NCBI GenBank assembly: GCA_947455145.1
Contig: CANGME010000012.1
Coordinates: forward strand, 1-64,000
Length of the DNA stretch: 64,000 bases
Direction: 5' to 3'
Source of the DNA: Comamonadaceae bacterium
GTDB taxonomy: Bacteria > Pseudomonadota > Gammaproteobacteria > Burkholderiales > Burkholderiaceae_C
Position numbers and translations under genes: made by a program. The notes under the pieces were generated by a model, which was not told where the DNA came from, ran no database searches, and saw only the letters and a list, made by a program, of their open reading frames with translations. Of this stretch, positions 16,266 through 24,782 are shown one piece after another (positions within the stretch are counted from its first letter, which is position 1; every line of letters starts with the position of its first letter).

Positions 16266-17387
16266 TCAAACTTTGTCTTGAGGCTGCGTTTTTAGCACGA
16301 TGCAGTTGGCGGGGTTGAGCACCACATGGATGGGCGCGCCCACCGGCGTCTTTTGGCTGGGGTGAACGCGGGCCAGGATGATCTTCTCGCCCACCTTGAC
16401 TTGAAAGTCAAACACCTCACCCAAAAACACCTTGAGGTGAACACTACCCAGAAAGTGGTTGTTGTGATCGACTTGGGGTGGCGTGTCGCTTAGCACGACG
16501 TCTTCAGGGCGAATGCACACCTGCACGGCTTCGCCCACGCTGAACTCAGCGTTTGCAGGAACTTGCAAAAGACCTAACTCGGAGTCCAACACCATCTGCC
16601 CTGTCACGCTGTCGATGCCGCGCACCGTGGCGCGGATGAAGTTGATGCTGCCCACAAAATCAGCTACGAACTCGCTGGTGGGGGCTTCATAAATTTGACG
16701 CGGCGTTCCACGCTGCATGATGCGACCATTACACATCACCGCAATCTCGTGCGAGAGGGCTAGGGCTTCAGACTGGTCGTGCGTGACGTAGATGGTGGTG
16801 ATGTTGAGTTCACGCTGAATCTTCTTTAGCTCAAAGCGCATCTTCTCGCGCAGCTTGGCGTCGAGGTTGGACAGCGGCTCGTCCAAGAGCAACAACTTGG
16901 GCTCCATCACGAGCGCACGAGCCAAAGCCAGACGTTGCTGTTGGCCGCCGGACAAGCGGGTGGCGTCGCGGTCATGGTATTGCGCCAATTCCACCGATTC
17001 CAACACGCGCATCACCTTGGTGCGAATTTCTTCGCGGCTGTACTTCTTGGCGCCCACTTCCAGCGGGAAGCTGGCATTGGCAAACACCGTCATGTGCGGC
17101 CAAATGGCGTAGGACTGGAAGACCATTCCAAAACCGCGCTTGTTGGGCGGTGTGAAGACTTTGTTGTGCGAGCTGTATACCGATACGCCATTGACTTTGA
17201 TTTCACCGAGTGTGGGTTTTTCAAGACCCGCAATCGAGCGAAGAGTGGTGGTTTTGCCGCAGCCGCTGGGGCCGAGCAGTGTGAACAGCTTGCCCTCGGG
17301 CACTTCAAACGACACGTCTTGGGCGGCCTTGACCACCACACCCTTGTCGCTCACATATTCGGTATGCAGACCACTGACAGTTAACAC
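16266..17387 (-). CDS. ABC transporter ATP-binding protein (Fe3+/polyamine/AEP type)
   Basis: A 373-residue ATPase that powers the fused permease at 17446-19179. Walker A is GPSGCGKT (39-46), the signature is LSGGQQQR, Walker B is LLLLDEPLSNLDAKLR, the H-loop is THDQSEA, and the C-terminal TOBE domain (about 280-365) is present as in FbpC/PotA proteins. It lies 58 bp after the permease gene. Ligand cannot be told from sequence alone. Confidence 0.93.
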   Translation of the reverse strand: MLTVSGLHTEYVSDKGVVVKAAQDVSFEVPEGKLFTLLGPSGCGKTTTLRSIAGLEKPTLGEIKVNGVSVYSSHNKVFTPPNKRGFGMVFQSYAIWPHMTVFANASFPLEVGAKKYSREEIRTKVMRVLESVELAQYHDRDATRLSGGQQQRLALARALVMEPKLLLLDEPLSNLDAKLREKMRFELKKIQRELNITTIYVTHDQSEALALSHEIAVMCNGRIMQRGTPRQIYEAPTSEFVADFVGSINFIRATVRGIDSVTGQMVLDSELGLLQVPANAEFSVGEAVQVCIRPEDVVLSDTPPQVDHNNHFLGSVHLKVFLGEVFDFQVKVGEKIILARVHPSQKTPVGAPIHVVLNPANCIVLKTQPQDKV

Positions 17388-17445
17388 ATTGATTCCTTCA
17401 AAAACATTTGAGCGCGTTCAAGTTTTATGTTGGGTTGCGAAGCCT

Positions 17446-19179
17446 TCAAGCCTCCTTAACCCCAAACCGTTTACCTGCCGCTTGGGCAATGCCCACCAAA
17501 ATCAGCAGCATAAAGATAAACAACACGCTCAGCGCCGACAGCTCGACGTACTGACCGTTTTCCCACAGCTCCCAGATCACGATGGAGATCACCTCGTTGC
17601 CGGGACTGTAGAGCAGGATGGAGGTCGACAGCTCACGGATCGAGACAATCATCACGTAAATCCAGCCCGCGATCAGACCCGGCTTCAACAGCGGCAAGAT
17701 GATGCGACGAAACACCGTGAACCAGCTCGCACCGCTCATGCCGGCTGACTCTTCCAAGTCTTTGTGAATCTGGATCATGGACGTTGTGCTGTAGCGCAGG
17801 CCATAGGGCAAGAAGCGCGTGACGTAGGCCAGCAGGATGATCCAAAACGTGCCGTAGATGCCGATGTCAAAGGTCAGGTAAAAAATCATGATCGACACGC
17901 CCAGCACCAAGCCAGGGAAGACCATGGGCAGCGAGGCGATGTTGTCGAGCAGCCAGCGGCCGCGTATCTTGGTTTTGACCACGATCCAGCACACCACCGA
18001 GGCCAACAACATGACGATGGTGGCCGTGGTGACTGACATCCACAAGCTATTGACGACGGCGGTGCGCACGGTGGACGAGCCCAGGATGTAGCGGTAGCCA
18101 TCCAGCGTGATGTTTTGCAAGGCAGCCATGGAAGGCGGGGCGTAGAACTTTTGCAGCGAAGACCACAGCAGCACCAGAAACGGCAACACTACGATCAACA
18201 AAAAGTAAACGATGAAAATGCCCATCGTGAAATAGCGCCAGCCCCCCAAATCAATGGTGCGGGGTCGAAAGCCTTTGCCGGTCATGGTGGCGTATTTGTT
18301 GCCAGATGCCGAGATGCGTGCCTGGACATAAATGCCGCCGGTGGTCAGCACCAGCAAGATCACCGAGTAGGCGGCGGCCAGACCAATCTGGCTCGGGTAC
18401 TGGTGAATGGCTTGGTAAATGGCTGAGGTGAACACCTGAATGCCGGCCGGCAAGCCCAGCAACGCGGGCACTTCAAACGACTCAATGGCGCGCACAAACA
18501 AGGTCAACACTGTGGCCAGTATGGCGGGAAAGACCAGCTTTAAGGTAATGCGATACAGGGTGCTGAGCACGCTGGAGCCGCTCATCACCGCTGACTCTTC
18601 GAGTGAGGGGTCCATGGCCCGAAACGCCGAGGACATGAGCAAGAAGGCCATGGGGGAGTAGTGCAAGCCATCGACCCAAATCATGCCCCACATGGAGTAG
18701 ATATTGAAGGGCGGTTGATCCAGCCCAAAGAGAGACTGCGCCACCATATTAAGCAGGCCAATCTTGGGGCTGGCCAGCATGATCCAGGAGATGGTGAACA
18801 AGATGCTGGGGATGATCAAGGGCACGATGGACAGCGCGAAAAAAAGCCGCCTCATAGGGGTGTTGGTGCGCTCATTCATCCAGGCCAGAGCCGTGCCTAT
18901 GACAAAGGCCAGGGCCGAGCCGCCCAGGGCGAATTTGACCGAGTTCCAGAAGATCGCTACCGTCTCGGGATTGGTATAGGCCGTAACGTAGTTGCCTAAC
19001 GTCAACGTGGAGGGCGTGGAGGATGTTTCTGGCGTGTGAAAACTCTGCCAAATCATGAAAGAAAAGGGCACCAGGGCCAAAATGGCCACCACCAACAAAC
19101 ACAGGCCGATGATCATCCACTTGGCATCAAACCGAGCCCAACGAGAGGGGGCTGCGGTTACCGGATTTGAAATCTCCAC
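17446..19179 (-). CDS. ABC transporter permease, two fused permease domains
   Basis: A 577-residue inner-membrane protein with two BPD_transp_1 domains in one chain (about 70-270 and 350-570), 12 predicted helices, as in FbpB/ThiP-like permeases. The EAA loops are seen as SLEESAVMSGSSVLSTLYRI and DLEESAGMSGASWFTVFRRI. It starts at GTG 19179 with GGAG seven to eight bases upstream. It is the first gene of the operon and lies 35 bp from the IclR-type site at 19216-19242. Confidence 0.93.
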   Translation of the reverse strand: MEISNPVTAAPSRWARFDAKWMIIGLCLLVVAILALVPFSFMIWQSFHTPETSSTPSTLTLGNYVTAYTNPETVAIFWNSVKFALGGSALAFVIGTALAWMNERTNTPMRRLFFALSIVPLIIPSILFTISWIMLASPKIGLLNMVAQSLFGLDQPPFNIYSMWGMIWVDGLHYSPMAFLLMSSAFRAMDPSLEESAVMSGSSVLSTLYRITLKLVFPAILATVLTLFVRAIESFEVPALLGLPAGIQVFTSAIYQAIHQYPSQIGLAAAYSVILLVLTTGGIYVQARISASGNKYATMTGKGFRPRTIDLGGWRYFTMGIFIVYFLLIVVLPFLVLLWSSLQKFYAPPSMAALQNITLDGYRYILGSSTVRTAVVNSLWMSVTTATIVMLLASVVCWIVVKTKIRGRWLLDNIASLPMVFPGLVLGVSIMIFYLTFDIGIYGTFWIILLAYVTRFLPYGLRYSTTSMIQIHKDLEESAGMSGASWFTVFRRIILPLLKPGLIAGWIYVMIVSIRELSTSILLYSPGNEVISIVIWELWENGQYVELSALSVLFIFMLLILVGIAQAAGKRFGVKEA

Positions 19180-19215
19180 TCAATAATCTCCAAACGTGTG
19201 TCGCCAGATGGTTCC

Positions 19216-19242
19216 TTTATGTGGAACATTGATCCGCATAAA
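19216..19242. promoter_or_regulatory. IclR-type operator, site 1
   Basis: TTTATGTGGA and TCCGCATAAA are near-perfect inverted halves (9 of 10 pairs) separated by 7 bp; flanking bases extend the symmetry to CC...GG. It lies 35 bp upstream of the permease start and probably controls the nine-gene operon. The same 10-7-10 arrangement recurs at 19372-19398. Confidence 0.72.
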
Positions 19243-19371
19243 GGTACACCGATTATTAGGCTGGAATCGTCAGAAGCTGTCAAGGGTTGCGCCTTCGGGT
19301 TTACCCTGAACGCGAGAGGTGACGATGTTTTCTCACATGCGATCGTTTCAACTATTAAGCTCTAATTTTCT

Positions 19372-19398
19372 TTTATGCGGAACGCTGTTCTGAATTGA
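19372..19398. promoter_or_regulatory. IclR-type operator, site 2
   Basis: TTTATGCGGA, a 7-bp gap, then TCTGAATTGA. The left half matches site 1 in 9 of 10 bases; the right half is weaker. It lies about 50 bp before the iclR-family start and probably mediates autoregulation. The centres of the two sites are 156 bp apart, close to fifteen helical turns. Confidence 0.58.
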
Positions 19399-19447
19399 GG
19401 GAAATGAAGTAGGATTCGACAACCTCTGTTTTTGAAGTACGCCGCCC

Positions 19448-20224
19448 ATGGAATCCACATCTCCCAAAGGCTCTCGATTGTCCTCGGTGGTGGCGGCTGT
19501 TCGCGTTCTCAAGTGCTTTTCGGAAGTCGAGTCTGAGATCGGCATCAGCAGTTTGGCCAAGCGCCTGAGCCTGGCCAAGAGTACGGTGCACCGGCTGGCC
19601 GCGACCTTGACCAGTGAGGGGCTGCTGGAGCAAAACCCCGAGACGGGGCGCTACCGTCTGGGCATCAATCTGTTTGTGATGGGGGCACTGGTGCGCAGGC
19701 GGCTGGACGTCTCCAACATGTCGCAACCCTATCTGCATGCGCTGCGCGAGCGCACCGGGGAAACCGTCAATCTGGCGGTGCTCAATGACACCAATGTGCT
19801 GTACCTCTTCAACTTGGAGAGTAGCGAAGCGATTCGCATGCGCAGCTATATTGGCACGCTCAAACCCGCGTTTTGCACGTCGGAGGGGCGTGCCCTGGTG
19901 GCCTTTGGCGGTGACGAATTGATCAAACAAGTGCTGCAAGCGCCGCTTATTGCACGCACTCCACAAACAAAAACCGAGCCCGCCAAACTGATGAAGGCCT
20001 TTGCTGATGTGCGTGCGGCGGGTTATGCCATTGATGATGAAGAGTCGGAAGAGGGTATGCGCGGTATGGGTGCCCCCCTTCGTGACATTACCGGCAACGT
20101 CATTGCTTCCATCGGTGTGGGTGGGCCCAGCCAAAGATTTACCCTGCGCCGACTGCGCAGCCTCGCGCCCGTGCTGCTCAGCACGGCGCAGGCCATCTCA
20201 ACCCAGTTGGGTTATCGGGCCTGA
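19448..20224 (+). CDS. IclR-family transcriptional regulator
   Basis: A 258-residue regulator: N-terminal winged helix-turn-helix (residues 12-75, ISSLAKRLSLAKSTVHRLAATL), then the IclR effector domain (GETVNLAVLNDTNVLYLF, FCTSEGRALVA, GYAIDDEESEEGMRGMGAP). IclR proteins commonly govern catabolic operons transcribed divergently, as here. It heads a plus-strand group with the reductase and EutA-like genes and probably binds the two sites in the 268-bp divergent region. Confidence 0.93.
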   Translation: MESTSPKGSRLSSVVAAVRVLKCFSEVESEIGISSLAKRLSLAKSTVHRLAATLTSEGLLEQNPETGRYRLGINLFVMGALVRRRLDVSNMSQPYLHALRERTGETVNLAVLNDTNVLYLFNLESSEAIRMRSYIGTLKPAFCTSEGRALVAFGGDELIKQVLQAPLIARTPQTKTEPAKLMKAFADVRAAGYAIDDEESEEGMRGMGAPLRDITGNVIASIGVGGPSQRFTLRRLRSLAPVLLSTAQAISTQLGYRA

Positions 20225-20254
20225 ATCGTGCCCTTTTATTCAACGCTTTTCTAA

Positions 20255-21280
20255 ATGGACGCTGCTGTGTACGCTGTTCACCTCACTGGTACGGATCAGT
20301 CATTCTCTTGCGCCGCTGACGATACTGTGCTGCGCGCGGCGCTGCGCCAAGGCATCGCCTTTCCTTATGAATGCAATGTCGGCTCTTGCGGCAATTGCAA
20401 ATTTGAGTTGATCGAAGGTCAAGTCAACACCTCATGGCCCGAAGCCCCAGGATTGAGTGAAAAAGACAAGCAACGCAATCGCTGGCTAGGTTGCCAGACC
20501 CGCGCGATGGGTGACTTGCAAATCAAGTTGCGCACGGGCGATAAATACCGCCCAATTCATACGCCTGTGCGAACCAGTGCGCGCTTGGTGTCGTCCAGGG
20601 CCATCACGCATGACATCTCTGAGTTCAGCTTCGAGCTGGCACAGCCCATGACCTTTGCCTCAGGCCAGTACGCTTTGGTGCAAATGGCGGGGGTGACGGG
20701 CCCACGGGCTTACTCCATGAGCAATGTGGGGGCGAGCGCAACGGCGTTGTCGTTTCAGGTGCGGCGCTTGCCACAAGGCGCGGGTTCTGCTGCGCTGTTT
20801 GAGCAGTTGCAAGTGGGCGATGCGGTCGAGATTGATGGGCCTTATGGCATGGCGTATTTGCGGGAAGACGCACCGCGTGACTTGCTGTGCATTGCGGGCG
20901 GCTCTGGCTTGTCGCCCATGGTGTCGGTGGCACGTGGTGCGTTTGCCAGTGAGCCACTCACCTCGCGTCAACTGCATTTTGTCTATGGCGCGCGACTCCC
21001 CGCCGACGTATGTGGCCAAGACATGTTGGCGGCTTTGCCCGGCTGGCCAGAGCGTGGCAGTTACCAAGCGGTGGTGTCGGGTATGGACGTCGATGCGCCG
21101 CTGCCCGAGGGTTTGGCACGCGGGTTTGTGCACGACTGGGTTGATCAGGCTTATGGCGACCAGCTCGCCGACATGGAGATTTACTTCGCAGGCCCGGCCC
21201 TGATGGCGCAGTCGCTGCTCAAGCTCTTGATTGCGCGCAAAGTGCCCATGGACCAAGTGCATTTTGATCAGTTTTATTGA
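20255..21280 (+). CDS. [2Fe-2S] ferredoxin / flavin reductase (oxygenase reductase component type)
   Basis: A 341-residue electron-transfer protein. Residues 1-90 are a plant-type ferredoxin with cluster ligands Cys40, Cys45, Cys48 and Cys80 (ECNVGSCGNC, then WLGC). The FAD domain shows RAYSMSN and the NAD domain GGSGLSPM and the end FDQFY. This architecture matches reductases of multicomponent mono- and dioxygenases such as phenol hydroxylase or CDP-6-deoxy-sugar reductases. No oxygenase alpha subunit lies nearby, so its partner is unknown; the cupins do not normally need a reductase. Confidence 0.9.
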   Translation: MDAAVYAVHLTGTDQSFSCAADDTVLRAALRQGIAFPYECNVGSCGNCKFELIEGQVNTSWPEAPGLSEKDKQRNRWLGCQTRAMGDLQIKLRTGDKYRPIHTPVRTSARLVSSRAITHDISEFSFELAQPMTFASGQYALVQMAGVTGPRAYSMSNVGASATALSFQVRRLPQGAGSAALFEQLQVGDAVEIDGPYGMAYLREDAPRDLLCIAGGSGLSPMVSVARGAFASEPLTSRQLHFVYGARLPADVCGQDMLAALPGWPERGSYQAVVSGMDVDAPLPEGLARGFVHDWVDQAYGDQLADMEIYFAGPALMAQSLLKLLIARKVPMDQVHFDQFY

Positions 21281-21297
21281 GACGTATTCGGACAGTC

Positions 21298-23028
21298 ATG
21301 ACAAATAAAAACGAGAGCGACGACAAGGCCTTGCACACCCTCAAGGATCACCAATACGGCGAGGACAACTTCCACAGCCATGAGGGCGATGCCGACCACG
21401 ACCATGACCACGACGGCGATTTCACCGGCGACGACCCGCAGCAAGAGTCGCTCTGGCGGCAAGACAATGTCATCTTGCACAGCGTGGGTATTGACGTGGG
21501 CTCCTCGGGCACGCAGGTGGTGTTCTCGCGCATTCACCTGCGCCGCATTGCGGAGGACTTGTCCAGCCGCTACGCCGTGGTAGAGCGCACCCCGCTGTAC
21601 CAGTCGCCAATTTCCCTCACACCGTATTTGAGCGACTCGCTGATTGATGCACAAGCCCTGGGCAGCATCATCGACCGTGCTTATCGCGCTTCAGGCCTGC
21701 ACCCCGATGAGGTGGATGCCGGTGCGGTGATCCTCACCGGCGAAGCCATGCGCCGTGAAAACAGCGGGGCCATTGCTGCCGTGTTGGCCGAGCAGGGCGG
21801 CGAGTTTGTGTGCGCCACTGCGGGCCACCACATGGAGGCCATGTTGGCCGTGTACGGCTCTGGCGCGGCCAAGCGCTCGTATGACGGCAAGAGCCGCATT
21901 TTGAACGTCGATATTGGCGGCGGCACCACCAAGCTCGGCTTGGTGCAAGACGGTGAGTTGGTGGCCACTGCGGCCGTGCATTTGGGTGGCCGCCTGATGG
22001 TAGTGGACGACCACGATGTGCTGACCCGGCTGGAGCCCGCAGGCCAGTACCTGGCGCGTCAAGCGGGCTTTGAGTGGGCGCTGGGCCAAAAAGTCAGCCG
22101 CGATGATTTGGCCAAGGTGTCCAAATGGATGGCCGACGCTTTGATGCGCGTGCTCACGCAAACCTTCAGCCGAGATGATTTGACGCATTTGTTTTTGACC
22201 GACCCGATTGAAGACTGGGGACAGCTCGACGGCATCATGTTCTCAGGCGGTGTGGCCGAGTACGTGTACCAGCGCGAGATGCGTGACTTTGGCGATTTGG
22301 GCAAGCTGTTTGGTAGCTCAGTGCGCCAGCGCGTGGACTACGGCTTGTTGCCCGCACCACTCTTGCCTGCGGGTGAATGCATACGCGCGACCGTGCTCGG
22401 GGCCTCCGAGTACAGCGTGCAGCTCAGCGGCAATACCACCTTTATTTCTGAGCCCGTCGTGCTTTTGCCGCGCAAAAATCTGCAAGTCATCCCGCTCAAT
22501 CTGGTCTTGAGCCCGCAGATTAACGCCGATGAAATCGCCCAGGCGCTGGGCCAGTCGTTTCGGCGACATGACTTGGTGGAAGGTGAGCAGGACGTGGCCG
22601 TTTCTCTGCGCTGGTTGGGCGCGCCTTCGTTTGCTCGTTTGTCGGCCTTGGCCCAGGGCTTGCTGCAAGGCCTGCCAAAAACACTGGCAGAAAAACGCGC
22701 GCTCTATGTGCTGACCGATGGCGACATTGCGCACAATCTGGGGCACTTGTTGCAAGAAGACGAGCGGGTCAAGGGCGAGGTGCTGGTGATTGACGGCATC
22801 ACGCTGTGGGGCTTTGACTTTGTGGATTTGGGGCGCATCCGCATGCCGTCCTTCACCGTGCCGGTCACCGTCAAATCCTTGGTGTTTACTGAAGATCCAC
22901 GCGCCCATGGCAAGTCAGACCCGAGTGAGTGGCATGACCACGGCAGCGGGAAGATGCACCGGCACAGCCACACTTCCAAGCCGCACAGCCACGGTCATGA
23001 TCATTCGCATGACCATTCGCATGAGTAG
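21298..23028 (+). CDS. EutA-like reactivating ATPase with His-rich termini
   Basis: About 576 residues, longer than EutA of ethanolamine metabolism (about 470). EutA reactivates the B12 enzyme ethanolamine ammonia-lyase. The match is convincing: GIDVGSSGTQVVFSRI, YQSPISLTPY, DAGAVILTGEA, NVDIGGGTTK, GGRLM and the late RATVLGASEYSVQLSG. Both ends carry extra His/Asp-rich stretches (DHDHDHDGD near residue 35; HSHGHDHSHDHSHE at the C-terminus) that should bind metal ions. eutBC are absent from the window. ATG at 21298 is preferred to a TTG at 21277 that overlaps the reductase stop. Confidence 0.85.
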   Translation: MTNKNESDDKALHTLKDHQYGEDNFHSHEGDADHDHDHDGDFTGDDPQQESLWRQDNVILHSVGIDVGSSGTQVVFSRIHLRRIAEDLSSRYAVVERTPLYQSPISLTPYLSDSLIDAQALGSIIDRAYRASGLHPDEVDAGAVILTGEAMRRENSGAIAAVLAEQGGEFVCATAGHHMEAMLAVYGSGAAKRSYDGKSRILNVDIGGGTTKLGLVQDGELVATAAVHLGGRLMVVDDHDVLTRLEPAGQYLARQAGFEWALGQKVSRDDLAKVSKWMADALMRVLTQTFSRDDLTHLFLTDPIEDWGQLDGIMFSGGVAEYVYQREMRDFGDLGKLFGSSVRQRVDYGLLPAPLLPAGECIRATVLGASEYSVQLSGNTTFISEPVVLLPRKNLQVIPLNLVLSPQINADEIAQALGQSFRRHDLVEGEQDVAVSLRWLGAPSFARLSALAQGLLQGLPKTLAEKRALYVLTDGDIAHNLGHLLQEDERVKGEVLVIDGITLWGFDFVDLGRIRMPSFTVPVTVKSLVFTEDPRAHGKSDPSEWHDHGSGKMHRHSHTSKPHSHGHDHSHDHSHE

Positions 23029-23037
23029 GTGCTGACG

Positions 23038-23277
23038 CTAAGCCAGCAAGGCCTCAATGGCGTTGACCGAATCAATCAGGCTGACATCAAACTCGAAATT
23101 TGAAAAATCCAGGCCCAAGGCTTCTTCGAGGTACATGACCAAATTCATCATGGAGAAGGAGTCCAACAAACCACTGATGAACAGCGAATCTCCATCCGAA
23201 AATTCGCTTTGTCCGGTTTGTCTTTGCATCGCTTCGGTGAGAAATTCACGCAGCTTTTGTTTCGCATGAGTATCCAT
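23038..23277 (-). CDS. Acyl/aminoacyl carrier protein (DltC-like)
   Basis: A 79-residue carrier protein. The phosphopantetheine attachment site is ISGLLDSFSMMNL with Ser40. Its ATG at 23277 overlaps the stop of the membrane-protein gene (TGATG), so it is translationally coupled. With an adenylation enzyme and an MBOAT-like protein beside it, the likely role is to carry an activated amino or carboxylic acid for transfer at the membrane. It converges with the EutA-like gene, nine bases away. Confidence 0.82.
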   Translation of the reverse strand: MDTHAKQKLREFLTEAMQRQTGQSEFSDGDSLFISGLLDSFSMMNLVMYLEEALGLDFSNFEFDVSLIDSVNAIEALLA

Positions 23278-24782
23278 CAAAAAACTCCAAATAGGCTTGC
23301 CAAAAATCGGCATCGCTCGGTCAGCGTGTGGTTGCGTGACTCGTCACCGAACACATGAAGGCCAACCACAAACGACCACACAAATAAAAACGAAGTCACC
23401 CGCCCCAGCGGTGTTGACGGCGGGTGGATGCCCCTATTGGCGCGCACCTGCGATAGACCGATGCCCGTAGCCAGCACCACGCAATAAAAGGCGTAACTGG
23501 TAAAGGACTCAAGGGCATTGGCCAGACCCAGGGTCGCAACCAATCGGATTTCGTAAAAAAAGTGCCAAATTGCGTTGCCAACACCTGCGGCCATGAAGGT
23601 CGCAAAGAACATTCTCAAGCGCGGGTGGCGCTTAAATAAGGTAAAAAATGTGGGCATGAAAAACAAATCAACCAGAAGCTCTTTGAAGTAGTAATGAAAG
23701 CGGTTGAAGTAGTCCATCAAGGTGCGGGATTGCAGTGGCCGCCAGGAACCTCGGGGTAGCCGATAACCGGCCAGCCGAGCAATGCCGATAAACAGGGCCG
23801 CCCACAGGGCGATATTGAGCGAGTAGGTCACGACCTCCAAAATGAGGGCGAGCCAAGAGCGGTAAATCGGGTGCGCACGACCGTTTAAAAATGCATCGAT
23901 GGCCTCTTGCAGGCTTGGGATGCTCAGCAGCTGCTCGCCAACCCATGTCAGAGCGGTTTGCATGCCGAAAAGCACATTAGACCAAACGAGAAGTTTGATG
24001 GCTTTGAGCTGGGTGATGGTCAAGTCAAGGGGCGTCTTAGACAAGGTTTTTCGCAGCAGGGCAGGCCCTTTTCCAAACGGTAAATAGGCGGGACTCCAGA
24101 ACGGACGCAGCAGGGCCATTTGCAGCAGAGGCGGGCTGGGTTCCCGCGAGCGTTGATCCATGATGGCAAACGGCAAAAACCATACGTATGGGGTCATAAC
24201 CACCAGCATCGACCACAGCATGACGCGCACCGGTCCTTGGGTGACGGTGGATGCGGACAGCCCAAGAAAAATAACTTCCACAATTAAAAGTGTGACCAGA
24301 GGTCGCATTGCGAGGAAGGATTGGGGATACCGACGCGAAGCAATGATTGCGAGCCATGAACCGAACATAACAACCAACAGGGACGAACTGGCCAACACAG
24401 TGGCCGACCAGGTCAGCACCTTTTCTTGCTGAAGAACGATGTTGATATCCGCCAAGATGTGATTTTGAGCCAGGCTCATTTCCAAAAATGCAGCCATCCA
24501 GGTCGCCGTAAACAGGATGGGGGTACGAAGCTTCGGCAGTTGGGCCGCCGCCATGGCGGCACTGACGATCAAGGCCGACTCCCACCAAGGCAGAAGTGTG
24601 GTTGCTGCCAGCACAGCCGCCACAAAAATCATGAACTTGCCGGTTGCAGTCTGTGCCATGCGAATGAACGCATCACGCTCATCAATGGCTAAAAATGTTC
24701 GCAACTGAAATCTAGACGCAGGGCTGCTGTCTAAAGCCTTCGCTGAGGGTGACCCGACAGTTCTTGATGTTATCGCACTCAT
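23277..24782 (-). CDS. Divergent MBOAT-like integral membrane acyltransferase (DltB-like)
   Basis: A 501-residue protein with about ten to twelve hydrophobic segments. The C-terminal half has the order expected of MBOAT proteins: PLQSRTLMDYFNRFHYYFKE, then VDLFFMPTFF, then a hydrophobic segment ending GNAIWHFFYE, where the His would be the catalytic residue. Similarity is distant, so the family call rests on topology, this His and the neighbours. It overlaps both neighbouring genes by a few bases. If correct, it would move an acyl or aminoacyl group from the carrier protein across or onto a membrane-side acceptor. Confidence 0.65.
   Translation of the reverse strand: MSAITSRTVGSPSAKALDSSPASRFQLRTFLAIDERDAFIRMAQTATGKFMIFVAAVLAATTLLPWWESALIVSAAMAAAQLPKLRTPILFTATWMAAFLEMSLAQNHILADINIVLQQEKVLTWSATVLASSSLLVVMFGSWLAIIASRRYPQSFLAMRPLVTLLIVEVIFLGLSASTVTQGPVRVMLWSMLVVMTPYVWFLPFAIMDQRSREPSPPLLQMALLRPFWSPAYLPFGKGPALLRKTLSKTPLDLTITQLKAIKLLVWSNVLFGMQTALTWVGEQLLSIPSLQEAIDAFLNGRAHPIYRSWLALILEVVTYSLNIALWAALFIGIARLAGYRLPRGSWRPLQSRTLMDYFNRFHYYFKELLVDLFFMPTFFTLFKRHPRLRMFFATFMAAGVGNAIWHFFYEIRLVATLGLANALESFTSYAFYCVVLATGIGLSQVRANRGIHPPSTPLGRVTSFLFVWSFVVGLHVFGDESRNHTLTERCRFLASLFGVF

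Noticed and set aside
12823-19179. Ferric-iron uptake operon (FbpABC)
   Set aside because: The ABC proteins fit that broad family, but linkage to cupins, an IclR regulator and a ThDP enzyme favours an organic substrate, and no Fur-type site was noticed.
21298-23028. Ethanolamine utilisation locus
   Set aside because: Only the EutA-like gene is present; eutB, eutC and shell genes are absent.
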